This document shows positions 24,647 through 36,818 of a DNA stretch of 64,000 nt, one piece after another. The notes below the pieces were generated by a model. That model saw only the letters and a program-made list of their open reading frames with translations, made no database searches and was not told where the DNA came from. The DNA is from Corylus avellana. Lineage: Eukaryota > Streptophyta > Magnoliopsida > Fagales > Betulaceae. A program made the position numbers and the translations under genes. Position 1 is the stretch's first letter; each line of letters begins with the position of its first letter. Location of the stretch: the NCBI RefSeq assembly GCF_901000735.1, contig NC_081543.1:26865515-26929514 (forward strand), written 5' to 3'.

Positions 24647-24990
24647 GGTATTAATTCGTGTTCGCATGTTGAGTTTGGGTCATGTCAATGCATTGATATA
24701 AGATTATATAAGTCGACCTTAACTTAATCTACTTAATTAAACGGGTCAAACTCCTCAACCTTAATTACCCTCTAATCTTATATTGAGTTCGTGTCGAGTT
24801 CATGGGTCATGTCAAACATTGACAGTCATTATATTGCGTATCACATTCAAGTTATGTCGAGACATGCGTATAAAACTATATAGGTCAATCACAACTTGGC
24901 CCATAGAATTAAACGGGCTAAACTCTTTAACCCTAAGGCTTTAATTTCGTGTTAAGTTCGCAGATCGTATAAAAAATTGCTTGCCCTAAT
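24647..24990 (+). repeat. Dispersed two-subunit repeat, copy 3
   Basis: Counterpart of 19591-19933 in duplication copy 2. Confidence 0.75.
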
Positions 24991-25069
24991 CTAAAGGAGC
25001 TGATTAGATAAAGGTTGTTATTAAATCTATTCTCTTTGCCAATTGCATTACATCAACGTGCAACTCTCA

Positions 25070-26010
25070 AACAATTATAGAACTGAAAACTTTGAAAATT
25101 TATTGAAACTTTGAAAATTTATTGAAAATCCATGCCCTTATAAGGACCCAAGTAAACTTCTGCCCGCACGTTCATCATGACATGAGCTGAATCTAATGAA
25201 CTAGAATAAAAATGTCACTTATACAAATACGATTCATTTAGTGGATAATTTTGGTATCTCAAGTACCATTTAATAATTATATGGTAAAGGCATGATGGAT
25301 AAAGTGAAATGGAGAAGCGGTTCAAATTATATTATATTTATCTAATGGTATATATATTGCTACACGGTAAATATGTTGACGTGATATCACGTATATTGTT
25401 AAATGTAACAATTCAAAATATAGCACATGAAATTGAGAGTTTCATATTCCATATGGCAAAGGCTTTTGATTTTCAGTGAATAAAGGGAATAGGATTCTCT
25501 CTATTTTAAGTGAAATGAAGATGAATTATTTTATGGTTCAGATTCGATTTCATAGCATCTAACTGTGTAGCGTGGCATTATTTACACGGTTAAATGATGT
25601 AAATCTAATAAAAATCATGAAATGACTTCTATTCCTAAATAAAGGCCTTTACATTCTTAATAATTGACGTGGCAGTTTTATTGTGCATCCTGCACACACA
25701 GGACAGAGAACGGAAGCATTGCTCTTCTTAATTTAAGAGTAATATTATAAAATTATGCCAATAGAACCGGTAAACCGTCAAAACCCAATTTATAATGAGC
25801 CAACAAAATCTCATGACACAACAACATTCTTAATCCCATGTGAGACCAATGATGTCCAATTGGGCACCAAAAAGAGCCATTAGCTTCATTTCCCTATTAA
25901 TTTGCTTAGATAATCAGCAACCACAAAACCATCCAAATGGTTAACAAAGATATCTTCCTCGTATTATAGGCAAAGCACCTCTCAATTTTTGGTTAAAAAG
26001 CTTTGGAAAG
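25070..26010. repeat. Diverged segment related to 32120-32720
   Basis: Collinear islands are shared with the later segment: ATTATAGAACT, GGACCAAGTA-like, TTAATCCCATGTGAGA, CCAAAAAGRGTCATTA and ATAATCAG. The divergence is large, so this is an old duplication. No reading frame is kept in either copy. Confidence 0.55.
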
Positions 26011-26097
26011 CGATGCTTCTGTGGTCCACACATGTTTGAACCCACATTGCCATTTTGTTTGCTTCATTCAAATCAAGTTTTACAACATTCCTTACGG

Positions 26098-27191
26098 TTA
26101 GATTATTATTTTTTTACGATATACGAATTTTATATGCATACAACATGAAATTAAAGGATTATAATTTTAGTGTAACGAGATTCGGATCAAATCCAATTGA
26201 CCAGATTAGACATTATCAATAAACAAATTAATCTTGAACCAATTTGCTTAACCCACATTCCTTCCATGCTTATACGTGAGATTCATTTGGTTTAATATTT
26301 TCTCCTCTTTGGTATTTGTGCAAATGGTTTTGAAAAAAAAAATATATATTTGGTTTTAATTTGAAAAATTATTTTGTTGTAATATTAAAGGATTTTTTTT
26401 TTTTTTAATGAAATTCACGTTTGAACAAGTATGTTTGTTCGTAGTTTTGAGGAATGTATATTTTTACTTTTGAAAGTACTTTTTATTACCAAAGAAGGCA
26501 TATGACTTCTTTTTCTTTTTTTTTTTTTCCTAGGCAAGAATAAAAAAAGAAAAAAACATGAACTGGCAATTGCTGGCAAAAGTCTTGGACTTGAAAAGGA
26601 AATGACTAAAAGGACTGATGGGAAATTGAGACTTGAGCCGCCGGTTCTCCTTCTTTTGTAAAACATTTACTACCTGTAACGGATTGAGATCCCTTTTAAA
26701 GGGGGAAGAAATTAAAAATTTTTTAATTGTTAATCTTAGTTATTTATTGTAAATTTGATGATTTATAAAATGTTAGCTACTTTTGTATAACCGAGGCATT
26801 AAATACTAGCTTTTATTTTACCGAAATTTAAATGATTTTATAAATCAATGAGTTTAAAATGAAGGATCACGATTAACAACTAGAGAATCTCTAATTTCTC
26901 CCCAATTAGAAGAGATCCGGATTTACCTAGAAGGCCTTGGTTAGTAGATTGGGATCCCGGCAATACCTATAAAATTGCACATCAAAGTTTTTTTTAAATC
27001 CTGGCCATTCGTTTTCATCTAACTGTCACCAATTCGCCACGTGTCCCACTTAATATAAAATAATAAAATATTATTTAAATTTTAAAAATAAAAATAAAAT
27101 AAAACAATAATGAAAATAAAAAATAAAAATTTATTAAAAAACATGGGGTGGTTCAGCCACCCCATTTTCCCCTAGGGAATGGCCGGCCACC
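26098..27191. repeat. Segment present inverted at 35109-36202
   Basis: Reads as the reverse complement of 35109-36202 almost base for base. It runs into an N gap in the middle of a palindromic element. Small open frames here (for example 26415-26666, minus) are identical in the inverted copy and look non-coding. Confidence 0.92.
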
Positions 27192-27405
27192 NNNNNNNNN
27201 NNNNNNNNNNNNNNNNNNNNNNNNNNNNNNNNNNNNNNNNNNNNNNNNNNNNNNNNNNNNNNNNNNNNNNNNNNNNNNNNNNNNNNNNNNNNNNNNNNNN
27301 NNNNNNNNNNNNNNNNNNNNNNNNNNNNNNNNNNNNNNNNNNNNNNNNNNNNNNNNNNNNNNNNNNNNNNNNNNNNNNNNNNNNNNNNNNNNNNNNNNNN
27401 NNNNN
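27192..27405. other. Assembly gap, 214 N
   Basis: Unlike the other gaps this is not a round 100 N, so it may be an estimated size. It falls inside the palindromic element and a following MITE. Confidence 1.
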
Positions 27406-27486
27406 CTCAATATCAAAATCAACGTCAACATTTTTATTTTTATATCACATCAATCACTTTTATTACTATTCAAATAAAAATCACTA

Positions 27487-27528
<42 letters not shown>

Positions 27529-27575
27529 TACTATTCAAATAAAAATCACTACAAAATATATATATATATTCACAT
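27406..27575. mobile_element. MITE end with (TA)n expansions
   Basis: CTCAATATCAAAATCAAC, then CACATCAATCACTTTTATTA and TTCAAATAAAAATCACTAC are typical of an abundant plant MITE that usually opens with a GTTTGGCAAC-like end. The last part is duplicated around (TA)n runs at 27490-27523 and 27557-27569. Confidence 0.55.
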
Positions 27576-27684
27576 TTTCATACAAAACATTCTTTTTTTT
27601 TTTTTTTCCTCACATTAATCAAATCTGTTACAGTTTCAGTCAACTTCCTTTTTCAAGTCCTTCGGCAAACATGTACATCCAAGA

Positions 27685-27860
27685 ATGCTACGGTTTTTTT
27701 AGTGTTCTCATGATCTTACGTGAATATTATTTTCTAAAAAAAAAAAAAAAACTTATTCCACTTGTTCTTTCTTTCTTTCTTTTTTTTTTCTTAAAAAAAA
27801 GTAATATCCATGTAAGATCAAGAAAAACCAACAAAAAAAATACCGGAGAAACCGTAGCAT
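27685..27860. mobile_element. Small foldback MITE, 176 bp
   Basis: ATGCTACGGTTTTT at the left is matched by AAACCGTAGCAT at the right. Inner segments CATGATCTTACGTGAATATTA and TAATATCCATGTAAGATCA also pair. No coding sequence. Confidence 0.6.
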
Positions 27861-29517
27861 TTATCATAATTTACATATGAAATATATGAACAATTCATTA
27901 TCATTGCAATTACTTGATTGCAAAGATTCCATCACACTCAAATTCCAACAATTAACCATACTGCCACGGCTAATTGGTTACCAAGCTAAAATGTAGTGTT
28001 ATATAATGAGTTTGTGGATTGGAATTATCTGATATTAGGAATTCAAATAATTTAGAAGAAAAAAGAGTTATAAGAACCACCTATCCTTTTTTTTTTTCTT
28101 CTGAATTTTATGTGTTTTTTTTGAAATTGACTTCCCAAAATTATCCTCTTATAACATTGGAGAATGATCATTTTCATTTCATTTGAAATAAAGAGGAACT
28201 GGTCCTTTATTTTAGAGGGATAATATTGTCCAAAAATATGAAATAACAATATTACCCTTTTTAAAGTAAAGAATTGGCTATTCTTCATTTCATTGAGGAT
28301 TCGTTTCTCTTACAAGTCTAATTCTAACGGTAAAGCTCACCTGTTTATGATAAATGAACTCTACGACTCTTCTTTCTTAAATTGTCTAAATTTTTGGACA
28401 GCCTAATAACAGAAAATCTCGGTTAATCTTTTCACCTAACTTTGACATTGGTTAAGATCAACATCTAGTAATAATGTTGAAAAGTTGTGAGGCCTAAGAA
28501 GACATTTTTGACACATTTTGTGCAGCTGGTTGCAATGATTTGAGGTCCATCTAGGCCATAACAAGAAAGAAAAAGAAAGAAAAAAAGAAAAGAAAAAGAA
28601 AGAAAATAAAGTAAAAGCAATAAGATACTGGCTCCAATAATGTGTGATAAGTGTGGAAGCACGTTGGACACGTGTTGGAAGCTCCCAAGTCCCCCCTATC
28701 AATTCTCGCGTGTTTAGTGGGGGAGGTAGGTGTGTTTAGTGGATCCTCTACAATGGAGGACCATTTTTTCAGGTTGATATTAAAAGAAAATAAAAAAGAA
28801 ATATTTTGGTTTTTCTTCCATTTTTTTTTTATTGCATTAAGATTCTCTAAAGTTGATGAGGTGTTTTACTATGTAGAATATTTTAAATGTAAACCGTTAT
28901 TTTAAATTAAATTATCAATATTTGTAACTTTTGTTGACTCAACATCTAACACCTGAATATTTATTCATACTTTAGTGTATTTTTAAAGTAATATAGAATA
29001 ATTTGATTGAAAACAATGGTTGAAATTTGAAAAAAAAAAAATCTACTTAATAAAATATCTTATAAATTTTAAAAGATTTTGATATGTTTTTATTTAATAA
29101 CATAAGAATTAGTTTTTTTTAGGGGATTCAAGAACGTGAAGCTTTTATATCAGAGAACATAAAGCTGAAAGCTGAAAACTGAAAACAATACTTTATTTAA
29201 CCATACAATTAAAATAATATGTATTTAAAAATGGATGTGAAAATTACATGTTCTTTTAAAAATGCATGTAATTTTTATCTATTGTAAGGATACATATCAA
29301 TTAATAAACTGAGTTGAAGAAAATTCTTACAAATCAGTATAGAGAAAATTTTACTTTCTTTGTTAAACCTTTTCTTTCTCTTTGCAAAAAAGATATTACC
29401 GAACAACCTAAAACACAAGACACTTAAAACCCGTTTTCACATTTACGTTATATGAAACTTTTTTCAAAAAAGAAAAAAAAAAAAATCTCCAAAAAGTATT
29501 AAAGCGAAAGCGGTTAT
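27861..29517. other. Intergenic, no gene seen
   Basis: AT-rich. Holds an A/G purine tract at about 28560-28612 and a MITE-like stretch near 28130-28270. The open frames are low in complexity. Confidence 0.5.
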
Positions 29518-29856
29518 CGATTGATTTTGACTTGGTGAAGCCCAATTAAGCACATAAATACGTTAGATTATTGGAGGAGGAGGCTGAGAAATGGAGAGGC
29601 CAACCAAGGACATGAAAGAATTTGATTATGCGATTGATTTTGACTTGGTGAAGCCCAATTAAGCACATAAATACGTTAGATTATTGGAGGAGGAGGCTGA
29701 GAAATGGAGAGGCCAACCAAGGACATGAAAGAATTTGATTATGCGATTGATTTTGACTTGGTGAAGCCCAATTAAGCACATAAATACGTTAGATTATTGG
29801 AGGAGGAGGCTGAGAAATGGAGAGGCCAACCAAGGACATGAAAGAATTTGATTATG
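29518..29856 (+). repeat. Perfect tandem triplication, unit 113 bp
   Basis: Units start at 29518, 29631 and 29744, each beginning CGATTGATTTTGACTTGG, with no difference seen between them. The last unit runs into an open frame (29817-30056) beginning MERPTKDMKEFDYG. The ATG and its context are repeated in each unit. No family is recognised. Confidence 0.95.
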
Positions 29857-30544
29857 GTTTGACTCAATTTCTCTCTCTGGATCTTGTCTTTCACTTAGAC
29901 TTGTGTTGTCTCTCTCATTATTTCAATCCTGTTGTTGTGTTTCTCTTTTTTCTGATGGGCAATGATGATGCTTTAAGGTTGAAATTCAACATAGGGTGTA
30001 AAAGTGAAAATCTGGGGCCATTTTTTTTTTTTTTTGTCAACATAGAGTACTACTAATACATCATTTGTGGCCGGAGTAATAGTAGATACCATCTTTTTAT
30101 TATTATTTTTTTTAATTTTTCTAAAGTTGATGTGGCTTTCAAAATCACTATTGGACAAATCCAAATATAATTCATCTAAAATTTAATAATGATTTTAAAA
30201 AACACATTAACTTTAAAAGAATAAAAATATGATCCTTAACATTACTCGTTGTGGTAGTGGTTTGTTGGCTTCAAAAAAATCTTTGGATACATATTAAGCT
30301 CAGAGTTCAATTTTTGAAAAGGAAATTCTCAATCCTGTTAGTAATAGTGGTCTTGGGACTCATTAATGTCGTGATGGAGTTTGGCAACGGTCTAGACCCC
30401 TCTGTACCGTTCTCAACAACAACAATAATAATAATAATAATAAAAAAAAAGTACTATTAAGTAAAAGCTCAGCCAATTAGACTTTCCTCTCTTGGTTTAT
30501 TCTTATTTTATAATTATTTTTTGCTTAGAATTATTGATTTGATT
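29857..30544. other. Intergenic, no gene seen
   Basis: Contains an (AAT)n tract at about 30424-30443 and homopolymers. No gene is supported. Confidence 0.45.
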
Positions 30545-31459
30545 ATTTTAGGAAAATAACAAATGATTCGTTGTGCCCAGTGTGTGGTGTGGAAGTGGAG
30601 ACGGTGGGTTATACTTTGTGGAGATGTCCCGCAGCTCGGGATGTCAGGTTAGATTGCAATACCAAAATTCAAAAAAGCACTAGCGATGAGGATGCTTTCT
30701 GTCATATTTTGATGAAACTACTCGAATGATTGGAGGCTTCGGAATTCGATCAGGTTGCATGCGTTGCCAGGCAAATCTGGCTAAGACAGAACAAGATGGA
30801 GTTTGAGGAAGTGTTTACCCCTCCGAAGAATATTGTTGTTCAAATAGCAGCTGATCAATTGGAGTTTCATTTAAAGGTGGCTCCAAGGGGCAAACGGTAG
30901 TAGGAAGAAGATCAGCCAGCAACTTGTAGAAGCTTGGAAAGCACCACCTATGGGGACTGTGAAGCTCAACTGGGACGCAGTCGTTGACAAACAAAAAAAG
31001 AGAATGGGTGCAGGGGTTGTGGTACGTGACTACACTGGCGGGGTGATAGCAACGCAGTGTTTGACGCATCCTTATATCAGTGACCTAGTGGTGGTGAAAG
31101 CTATTGCGGTGTGGACAATAGTGGCGCTCTTGGGATAGCTCGGAATCATGGACACCATCTTTGAGGGGGACTCTCTCGAGGTAGTGCAAGCGGCAAGAAG
31201 GGAGGAGAGGAGTTGGTCCAAGTTTGGGAACCTGTTGGAGGAAACAAAGGAGATGCTTCAAGGTTGTCACTCGTGGGAAATTCAACATGTGAGGCGAACA
31301 GCAAATGAAGCTGCTCATAAAGTAGAAAAAATGCGATTTCACTCAATGTAAGCCAGCTATATATGGTTAACTACGACTTCCTTTTGCATCAGGGATATTG
31401 TAATGGCTGAATCAGCAATTCTTGATTTATGAAATTATTCGATTTCCCTAAAAAAAAAA
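30545..31459 (+). pseudogene. 5'-truncated LINE with broken zinc-finger/RNase H (zf-RVT, RVT_3) region
   Basis: The first frame reads a reverse-transcriptase-associated zinc finger (CPVCGVEVETVGYTLWRC) and a linker, with an in-frame TGA at about 30727 and a TAG at about 30898. After a frame change, NWDAVVDKQ, then GAGVVVRDYTGGVIA and, past another frame change near 31137, IFEGDSLEVVQAA and VRRTANEAAHK match the LINE RNase H domain. A 3' UTR and an A-run at 31450-31459 end the element. It has at least two stops and two frameshifts, so it is dead. The reverse transcriptase and endonuclease are absent. Confidence 0.85.
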
Positions 31460-32985
31460 AGAATAGAAACTTTTGCAGCATAAAATTTATGATTATGTAA
31501 GGAAGGTTCGATTGACAATTTCCAATGGCCCTTCCTCCAACAAGAAGTTTATCAGATCCCTCAAATCAACGTGCCCAACAGAACTTGAATTTAAGTGTAT
31601 TCTACTCTCTCTTTAAAGTGTTAATTTATCTAATCACAAATCAAAATTTTGATGTTTATAGTAAAATAAAATTAATTAATTGAAACCAACCTAATAGAGA
31701 ATTAAAAAACAAAACGAGTAGAATTTTAGTAGAAAGTTACGAGTACTACAACTTTTACGACAAATTTTTTTATAAACTTACGTGGTTGTCCATAATTAAT
31801 GAAACAATTAAGCGAAAAATTTCACTTGCTAATTTAATTGGTTAGTGGCTAATTTCTCAACCATATACTAATAATTATTTAACTAATTATGAACTGTAAC
31901 ATTAGTTTGTAAAGAAATTATAGTAAAAATATAATATCCTAAGCATAAGTTTGCTATAAAAAACCACAACTCTCTCAAAAATCAATGCTATAGCTAAATC
32001 TATAGTATAAAATATTGAATTATTGTTTATGGTACAAAACCAAACCTTGTGAACCTATAGCTCACATTTGCAAGATTTTGACATTTTTGGACATAAACCC
32101 TAGTCTTTTAGGGCTCCACTTGTTCAAAACTTAAACCATTATAGAACTAAAAACCCTAGAAGCTTCTTTGAAATTCAATCCCTTAGTGGGACCAAGTAGA
32201 TTTTGGCGTGGATTGACTGTAATTAAGAAACAATAATAAAAATGACATTTACATACGATTTCTATTATAGATAACTTTAACTATATTATATAAACTAAAG
32301 TACCTCTCCAGTCTTTGCGACATGTGAGTTTTGCAGTGATTTTTGTAAAATTCGGACAACTTAATTTTAAGGAATCATCATCAACCTAAAAACCCGTTCA
32401 ATTTACCTAATTTGTAACGAGCCAGCAAATTAAGCAGAAGTGGAAATAACTATTTTTATGATAGATTACCACACACTCTTTAGAACATTTTGTATAATTT
32501 TTCCTCAATAATATATCCTTAATCCCATGTGAGAGCAACGATGGATGTTGGCTCAGGAGCCAAAAAGGGTCATTAATTAGCTGCCTTTCCATAGTAGCTT
32601 ACATAATCAGTAATTCTTACTTTAAAGCAACAACTTATAACTATATATATCCAAATTGATAAGAAAATGGAAGTCAATTTATTAAATTAATTGCTTGCCA
32701 GGATTTCTTCCTCGTCTTTGTTGTTCATTTCTCTATCACTTTATGTGTACTTTAATCCTACTAAAAGTATAAACCTCCACCGGATAGACAAACCCTTACA
32801 AGAGACAAGGTTAAAAAAACCTCTTCGGAAAGGGATGTTTTGGCTGTGACCTGGATCAACTCAACCTAGCTCTCATCCTCTGCACTTGGGCTATAGGTCA
32901 ACACAAGTGTGATATTTGTGACTCGACCACTAAGCGCAACCCGCGCAACCCATTTGATCATTTACTCGAACCGGGCCTGATTTTA
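31460..32985. other. Intergenic with a diverged duplicate segment
   Basis: 32120-32720 is distantly related to 25070-26010. The remainder is AT-rich with nothing recognised. Confidence 0.5.
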
Positions 32986-32995
32986 TACTCGACAT

Positions 32996-34673
32996 GGAAC
33001 TTGACTTTGATATCAAATGATATAAACTTTGAGTAGAACTTACTCTTAAAAAATTGGCTTATAAAGAAAGGGTGTTCAAAAGCTTATATACACATAGTTG
33101 ATATTAGATTTAAATTATGTGGGGCACAATGATTGTAACATATTGGGCCTCATTTGTTGATGGGAGAGTTTGTGTAAATTCATCATTTTCTATTAATTTA
33201 AGCTTTTGAGAACGACGTTATCTTGTCATTCTCCTCACATCTCAATTAAATATTATACTGTGTTGAGCTTCACTTATTAAGAGATAGTGTTGAATATTAA
33301 CTAAATAATTAAATCAACTATTTTCCATAAGCTTGAATTTTTAAACTTTTAAAATAACTGGTGATTTACTAGTTGTCACATCCTATATACCCGCAAAAAG
33401 CCCATGAGATGTTGTTCAGGATCGTTGAGATTAGGGATGGAACCAAGAAATTTTAATGGAGTGGGCCAGCCATTTTTTTTAATTTTTTTTTTTAGGTTCT
33501 TTAGAATTTTTTTATTAAAAAAAATATATTTTTGTTATTTTTTATGAACTAAAGACATTGTAAAGGCCAAAAAAATGGGCATTAAAATTAAATGATATCA
33601 AATGATACAAACTTTGAGTAGAACTTACCCTTAAAAAATTGGCTTATAAAGAAAGGGTGTTCAAAAGCTTATATACACATTGTTAATATTAGATTTAAAT
33701 TATGTGGGGCACAATGATTGTAACATATTGGGCCTCATTTGTTGATGGGAGAGTTTGTGTAAATTAATCATTTTCTATCAATTTAATCTTTTGAGAACGA
33801 CGTTATCTTGTCATTCTCCTCACATCTCAATTAAATATTATACTGTGTTGAGCTTCACTTATTAAGATATAGTGTTGAATATTAACTAAATAATTAAATC
33901 AACTATTTTCTATAAGCTTGAATTTTTAAACTTTTAAAATAACTGGTGATTTACTAGTTGTCACATCCTATATACCCGAAAAAGCCCATGAGATGTTGTT
34001 CAGGATCGTTGAGATTAGGGATGGAACCAAGAAATTTTAATGGAGTGGGCCAGCCATTTTTTTTAATTTTTTTTTTTAGGTTCTTTAGAATTTTTTTATT
34101 AAAAAAAATATATTTTTGTTATTTTTTATGAACTAAAGACATTGTAAAGGCCAAAAAAATGGGCATTAAAATTAAATGATATCAAATGATACAAACTTTG
34201 AGTAGAACTTACCCTTAAAAAATTGGCTTATAAAGAAAGGGTGTTCAAAAGCTTATATACACATTGTTAATATTAGATTTAAATTATGTGGGGCACAATG
34301 ATTGTAACATATTGGGCCTCATTTGTTGATGGGAGAGTTTGTGTAAATTCATCATTTTCTATCAATTTAAGCTTTTGAGAACGACGTTATCTTGTCATTC
34401 TCCTCACATCTCAATTAAATATTATACTGTGTTGAGCTTCACTTATTAAGAGATAGTGTTGAATATTAACTAAATAATTAAATCAACTATTTTCTATAAG
34501 CTTGAATTTTTAAACTTTTAAAATAACTGGTGATTTACTAGTTGTCACATCCTATATACCCGCAAAAAGACCATGAGATGTTGTTCAGGATCGTTGAGAT
34601 CAGGGACGGAACCAAGAAATTTTATTGGGGTGGGCCAGCCATTTTTTTAATTTTTTTAATTTTTTAATTTTTT
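32996..34673 (+). repeat. 580-bp tandem array, first block (about 3 units)
   Basis: The landmark GAGAACGACGTTATCTTGTC occurs at 33208, 33793 and 34377, giving periods of 585 and 584. Each unit holds TACAAACTTTGAGTAGAACT, an AT-rich middle, CATGAGATGTTGTTCAGGAT, a GGAACCAAGAAATTTTA segment and poly-T stretches. The block stops at an N gap. The units are very similar here, pointing to recent homogenisation. There is no long reading frame. Confidence 0.95.
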
Positions 34674-34773
34674 NNNNNNNNNNNNNNNNNNNNNNNNNNN
34701 NNNNNNNNNNNNNNNNNNNNNNNNNNNNNNNNNNNNNNNNNNNNNNNNNNNNNNNNNNNNNNNNNNNNNNNNN
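34674..34773. other. Assembly gap, 100 N
   Basis: The gap falls within T-runs on both sides. Confidence 1.
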
Positions 34774-36202
34774 TTTTTTTTTTTTTGCCAAGTAGTTGCC
34801 AAACACACCCTACTCTGACTCGTAGTAACCAAGGATTGAGATCCCAGCAATACCCATAAAATTGCCCATCAAATTTTTTTAAAATCTTGGCCATCAACTC
34901 TCATCCAACAACTAGAAATCTACCACGTGTCCCACTTAATATAAAATAATAAAATATTATTTAAATTTTAAAAATGAATATAAAATAAAATAAAAAATTA
35001 TTAAAAAACATGAGATGGTTCGGCCACCCCATTTCCCCCATGGGGTGGCGTAGGCTACCCCCAACCGGCCTTTGGGGGTGGTCGACACCACCCCCTAGGC
35101 TAAGCTGGGGTGGCCGGCCATTCCTTAGGGGAAAATAGGGTGGCTGAACCAACCCATGTTTTTTAATAAATTTTTATTTTTTATTTTCATTATTATTTTA
35201 TTTATTTTTATTTTTAAAATTTAAATAATATTTTATTATTTTATATTAAGTGGGACATGTGGCGGATTGGTGGCAGTTAGATGAATACGAATGGCCATGA
35301 TTTAAAAAAAAAAATTGATGTGCAATTTTATAGGTATTGCCGGGATCCCAATCTACTAACCAAGGCCTTCTAGGTAAATCCGGATCCCCTCTAATTGAAG
35401 AGAAATTGGAGATTCTGTAATTGTTAATCGTAACCCTTCATTTTAAACTCATTGATTTATAAAATTATTTAAATTTCGGTAAAACAAAAATTAGCATTTA
35501 ATGCATCGATTATACAAAAATAGCTAACATTTTATAAATCATCAAATTTACAATAAATGACTACGATTAACAATTAAAAAAATTTTAATTTCTTCCCCCC
35601 TTTAAAAGGGATCTCAATCCGTTAAAGGTAGTAAATGTTTTACAAAAGAAGGAGAACCGGCGGCTCAAGTCTCAATTTCCCATCAGTCCTTTTAGTCATT
35701 TCCTTTTCAAGTCCAAGACTTTTGCCAGCAATTGCCAGTTCATGTTTTTTTCTTTTTTTATTCTTGCCTAGGAAAAAAAAAAAAAGAAAAAGAAGTCATA
35801 TGCCTTCTTTGGTAATAAAAAGTACTTTCAAAAGTAAAAATATACATTCCTCAAAACTACGAACAAACATACTTGTTCAAACGTGAATTTCATTAAAAAA
35901 AAAAAAAATCCTTTAATATTACAACAAAATAATTTTTCAAATTAAAACCAAATATATATTTTTTTTTTCAAAACCATTTGCACAAATACCAAAGAGGAGA
36001 AAATATTAAACCAAATGAATCTCACGTATAAGCATGGAAGGAATGTGGGTTAAGCAAATTGGTTCAAGATTAATTTGTTTATTGATAATGTCTAATCTGG
36101 TCAATTGGATTTGATCCGAATCTCGTTACACTAAAATTATAATCCTTTAATTTCATGTTGTATACATATAAAATTCGTATATTGTAAAAAATAATAATCT
36201 AA
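34774..36202. other. N-bounded contig, inverted copy of 26098-27191 plus 335 bp
   Basis: 35109-36202 is the reverse complement of 26098-27191. The remaining 34774-35108 completes a palindromic element and then gives, on the minus strand, GTTTGGCAAC-type MITE sequence. That is what would be expected to precede 27406. It interrupts an otherwise continuous array, so it is most likely misplaced. Confidence 0.85.
34835..35356. mobile_element. Palindromic MITE of about 520 bp, Mutator-like
   Basis: The left arm GAGATCCCAGCAATACC and the right arm GGTATTGCCGGGATC pair. The inner CCACGTGTCCCACTTAATAT pairs with ATATTAAGTGGGACATGTGG. The centre is GC-rich with GGTGGCCGGCC-like sequence. TAACCAAGG occurs at 34826-34834 and 35357-35365, a possible 9-bp target duplication. 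The same element at 26940-27191 is cut by the gap. Confidence 0.7.
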
Positions 36203-36302
36203 NNNNNNNNNNNNNNNNNNNNNNNNNNNNNNNNNNNNNNNNNNNNNNNNNNNNNNNNNNNNNNNNNNNNNNNNNNNNNNNNNNNNNNNNNNNNNNNNNN
36301 NN
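36203..36302. other. Assembly gap, 100 N
   Basis: Right boundary of the inverted contig. Confidence 1.
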
Positions 36303-36588
36303 AATGATATCAAATGATACAAACTTTGAGTAGAACTTACGCTGAAAAAATTGGCTTATAAAGAAAGGGTGTTGAAAAGCTTATATACACATTGTTAATA
36401 TTAGATTTAAATTATGTAGGGCACAATGTTTTTATCATATTTGGCCTCATTTGTTGATAGGAGAGTTTGTGTAAATTCATCATTTTCTATCAATTTAAGC
36501 TTTTGAGAACGACGTTATCTTGTCATTCTCCTCACATCTCAATTAAATATTATACTGTGTTGAGCTTCACTTATTAAGAGATAGTGTT
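36303..36588 (+). repeat. 580-bp array, partial unit left of the copia element
   Basis: Half a unit ending GAGATAGTGTT at the copia insertion point. Its variants (CACAATGTTTTTATCATATT) match the unit at about 43560-43860 best. Confidence 0.95.
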
Positions 36589-36806
36589 TGTTGAAGAAGG
36601 AAATATCAGCAACGGTCATAAATTAAATGAGAAAATAAATCCACAACGTTAACATCCCATCTACGTGAATGATTTCCTTGTATAGAAGATCACAACATCA
36701 ATTCTCAACGGCTATGTAAACCAAAATTTCTGTATAAATACATGTTCATGTAATTCGATTATCATCAAGTAAATATACAAGTATTTTCTTCTATTGGATT
36801 TTTTCA
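36589..36806 (+). repeat. Copia 5' LTR
   Basis: Starts TGTTGAAGAAGG and ends GGATTTTTTCA. It contains a TATAAATA box at about 36734, the likely promoter of the element. Confidence 0.95.
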
Positions 36807-36818
36807 TGGTATCAGAGA
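36807..36818 (+). other. Copia primer-binding site
   Basis: TGGTATCAGAG directly after the LTR is complementary to the 3' end of initiator methionine tRNA, the usual primer for plant copia elements. Confidence 0.85.

Larger units (their letters stand above)
21325..25196. repeat. Segmental duplication, copy 2
   Basis: Counterpart of 16279-20121. It starts at the first base after the gap and continues past 25196 into unique sequence. Differences include a 17-bp local duplication (TTGAAACTTTGAAAATT) near 25105. Confidence 0.95.

Noticed and set aside
26415..26666. 83-residue frame conserved in an inverted copy (35635-35886)
   Set aside because: Identity reflects the recent duplication or misassembly, not selection; the sequence is low in complexity.
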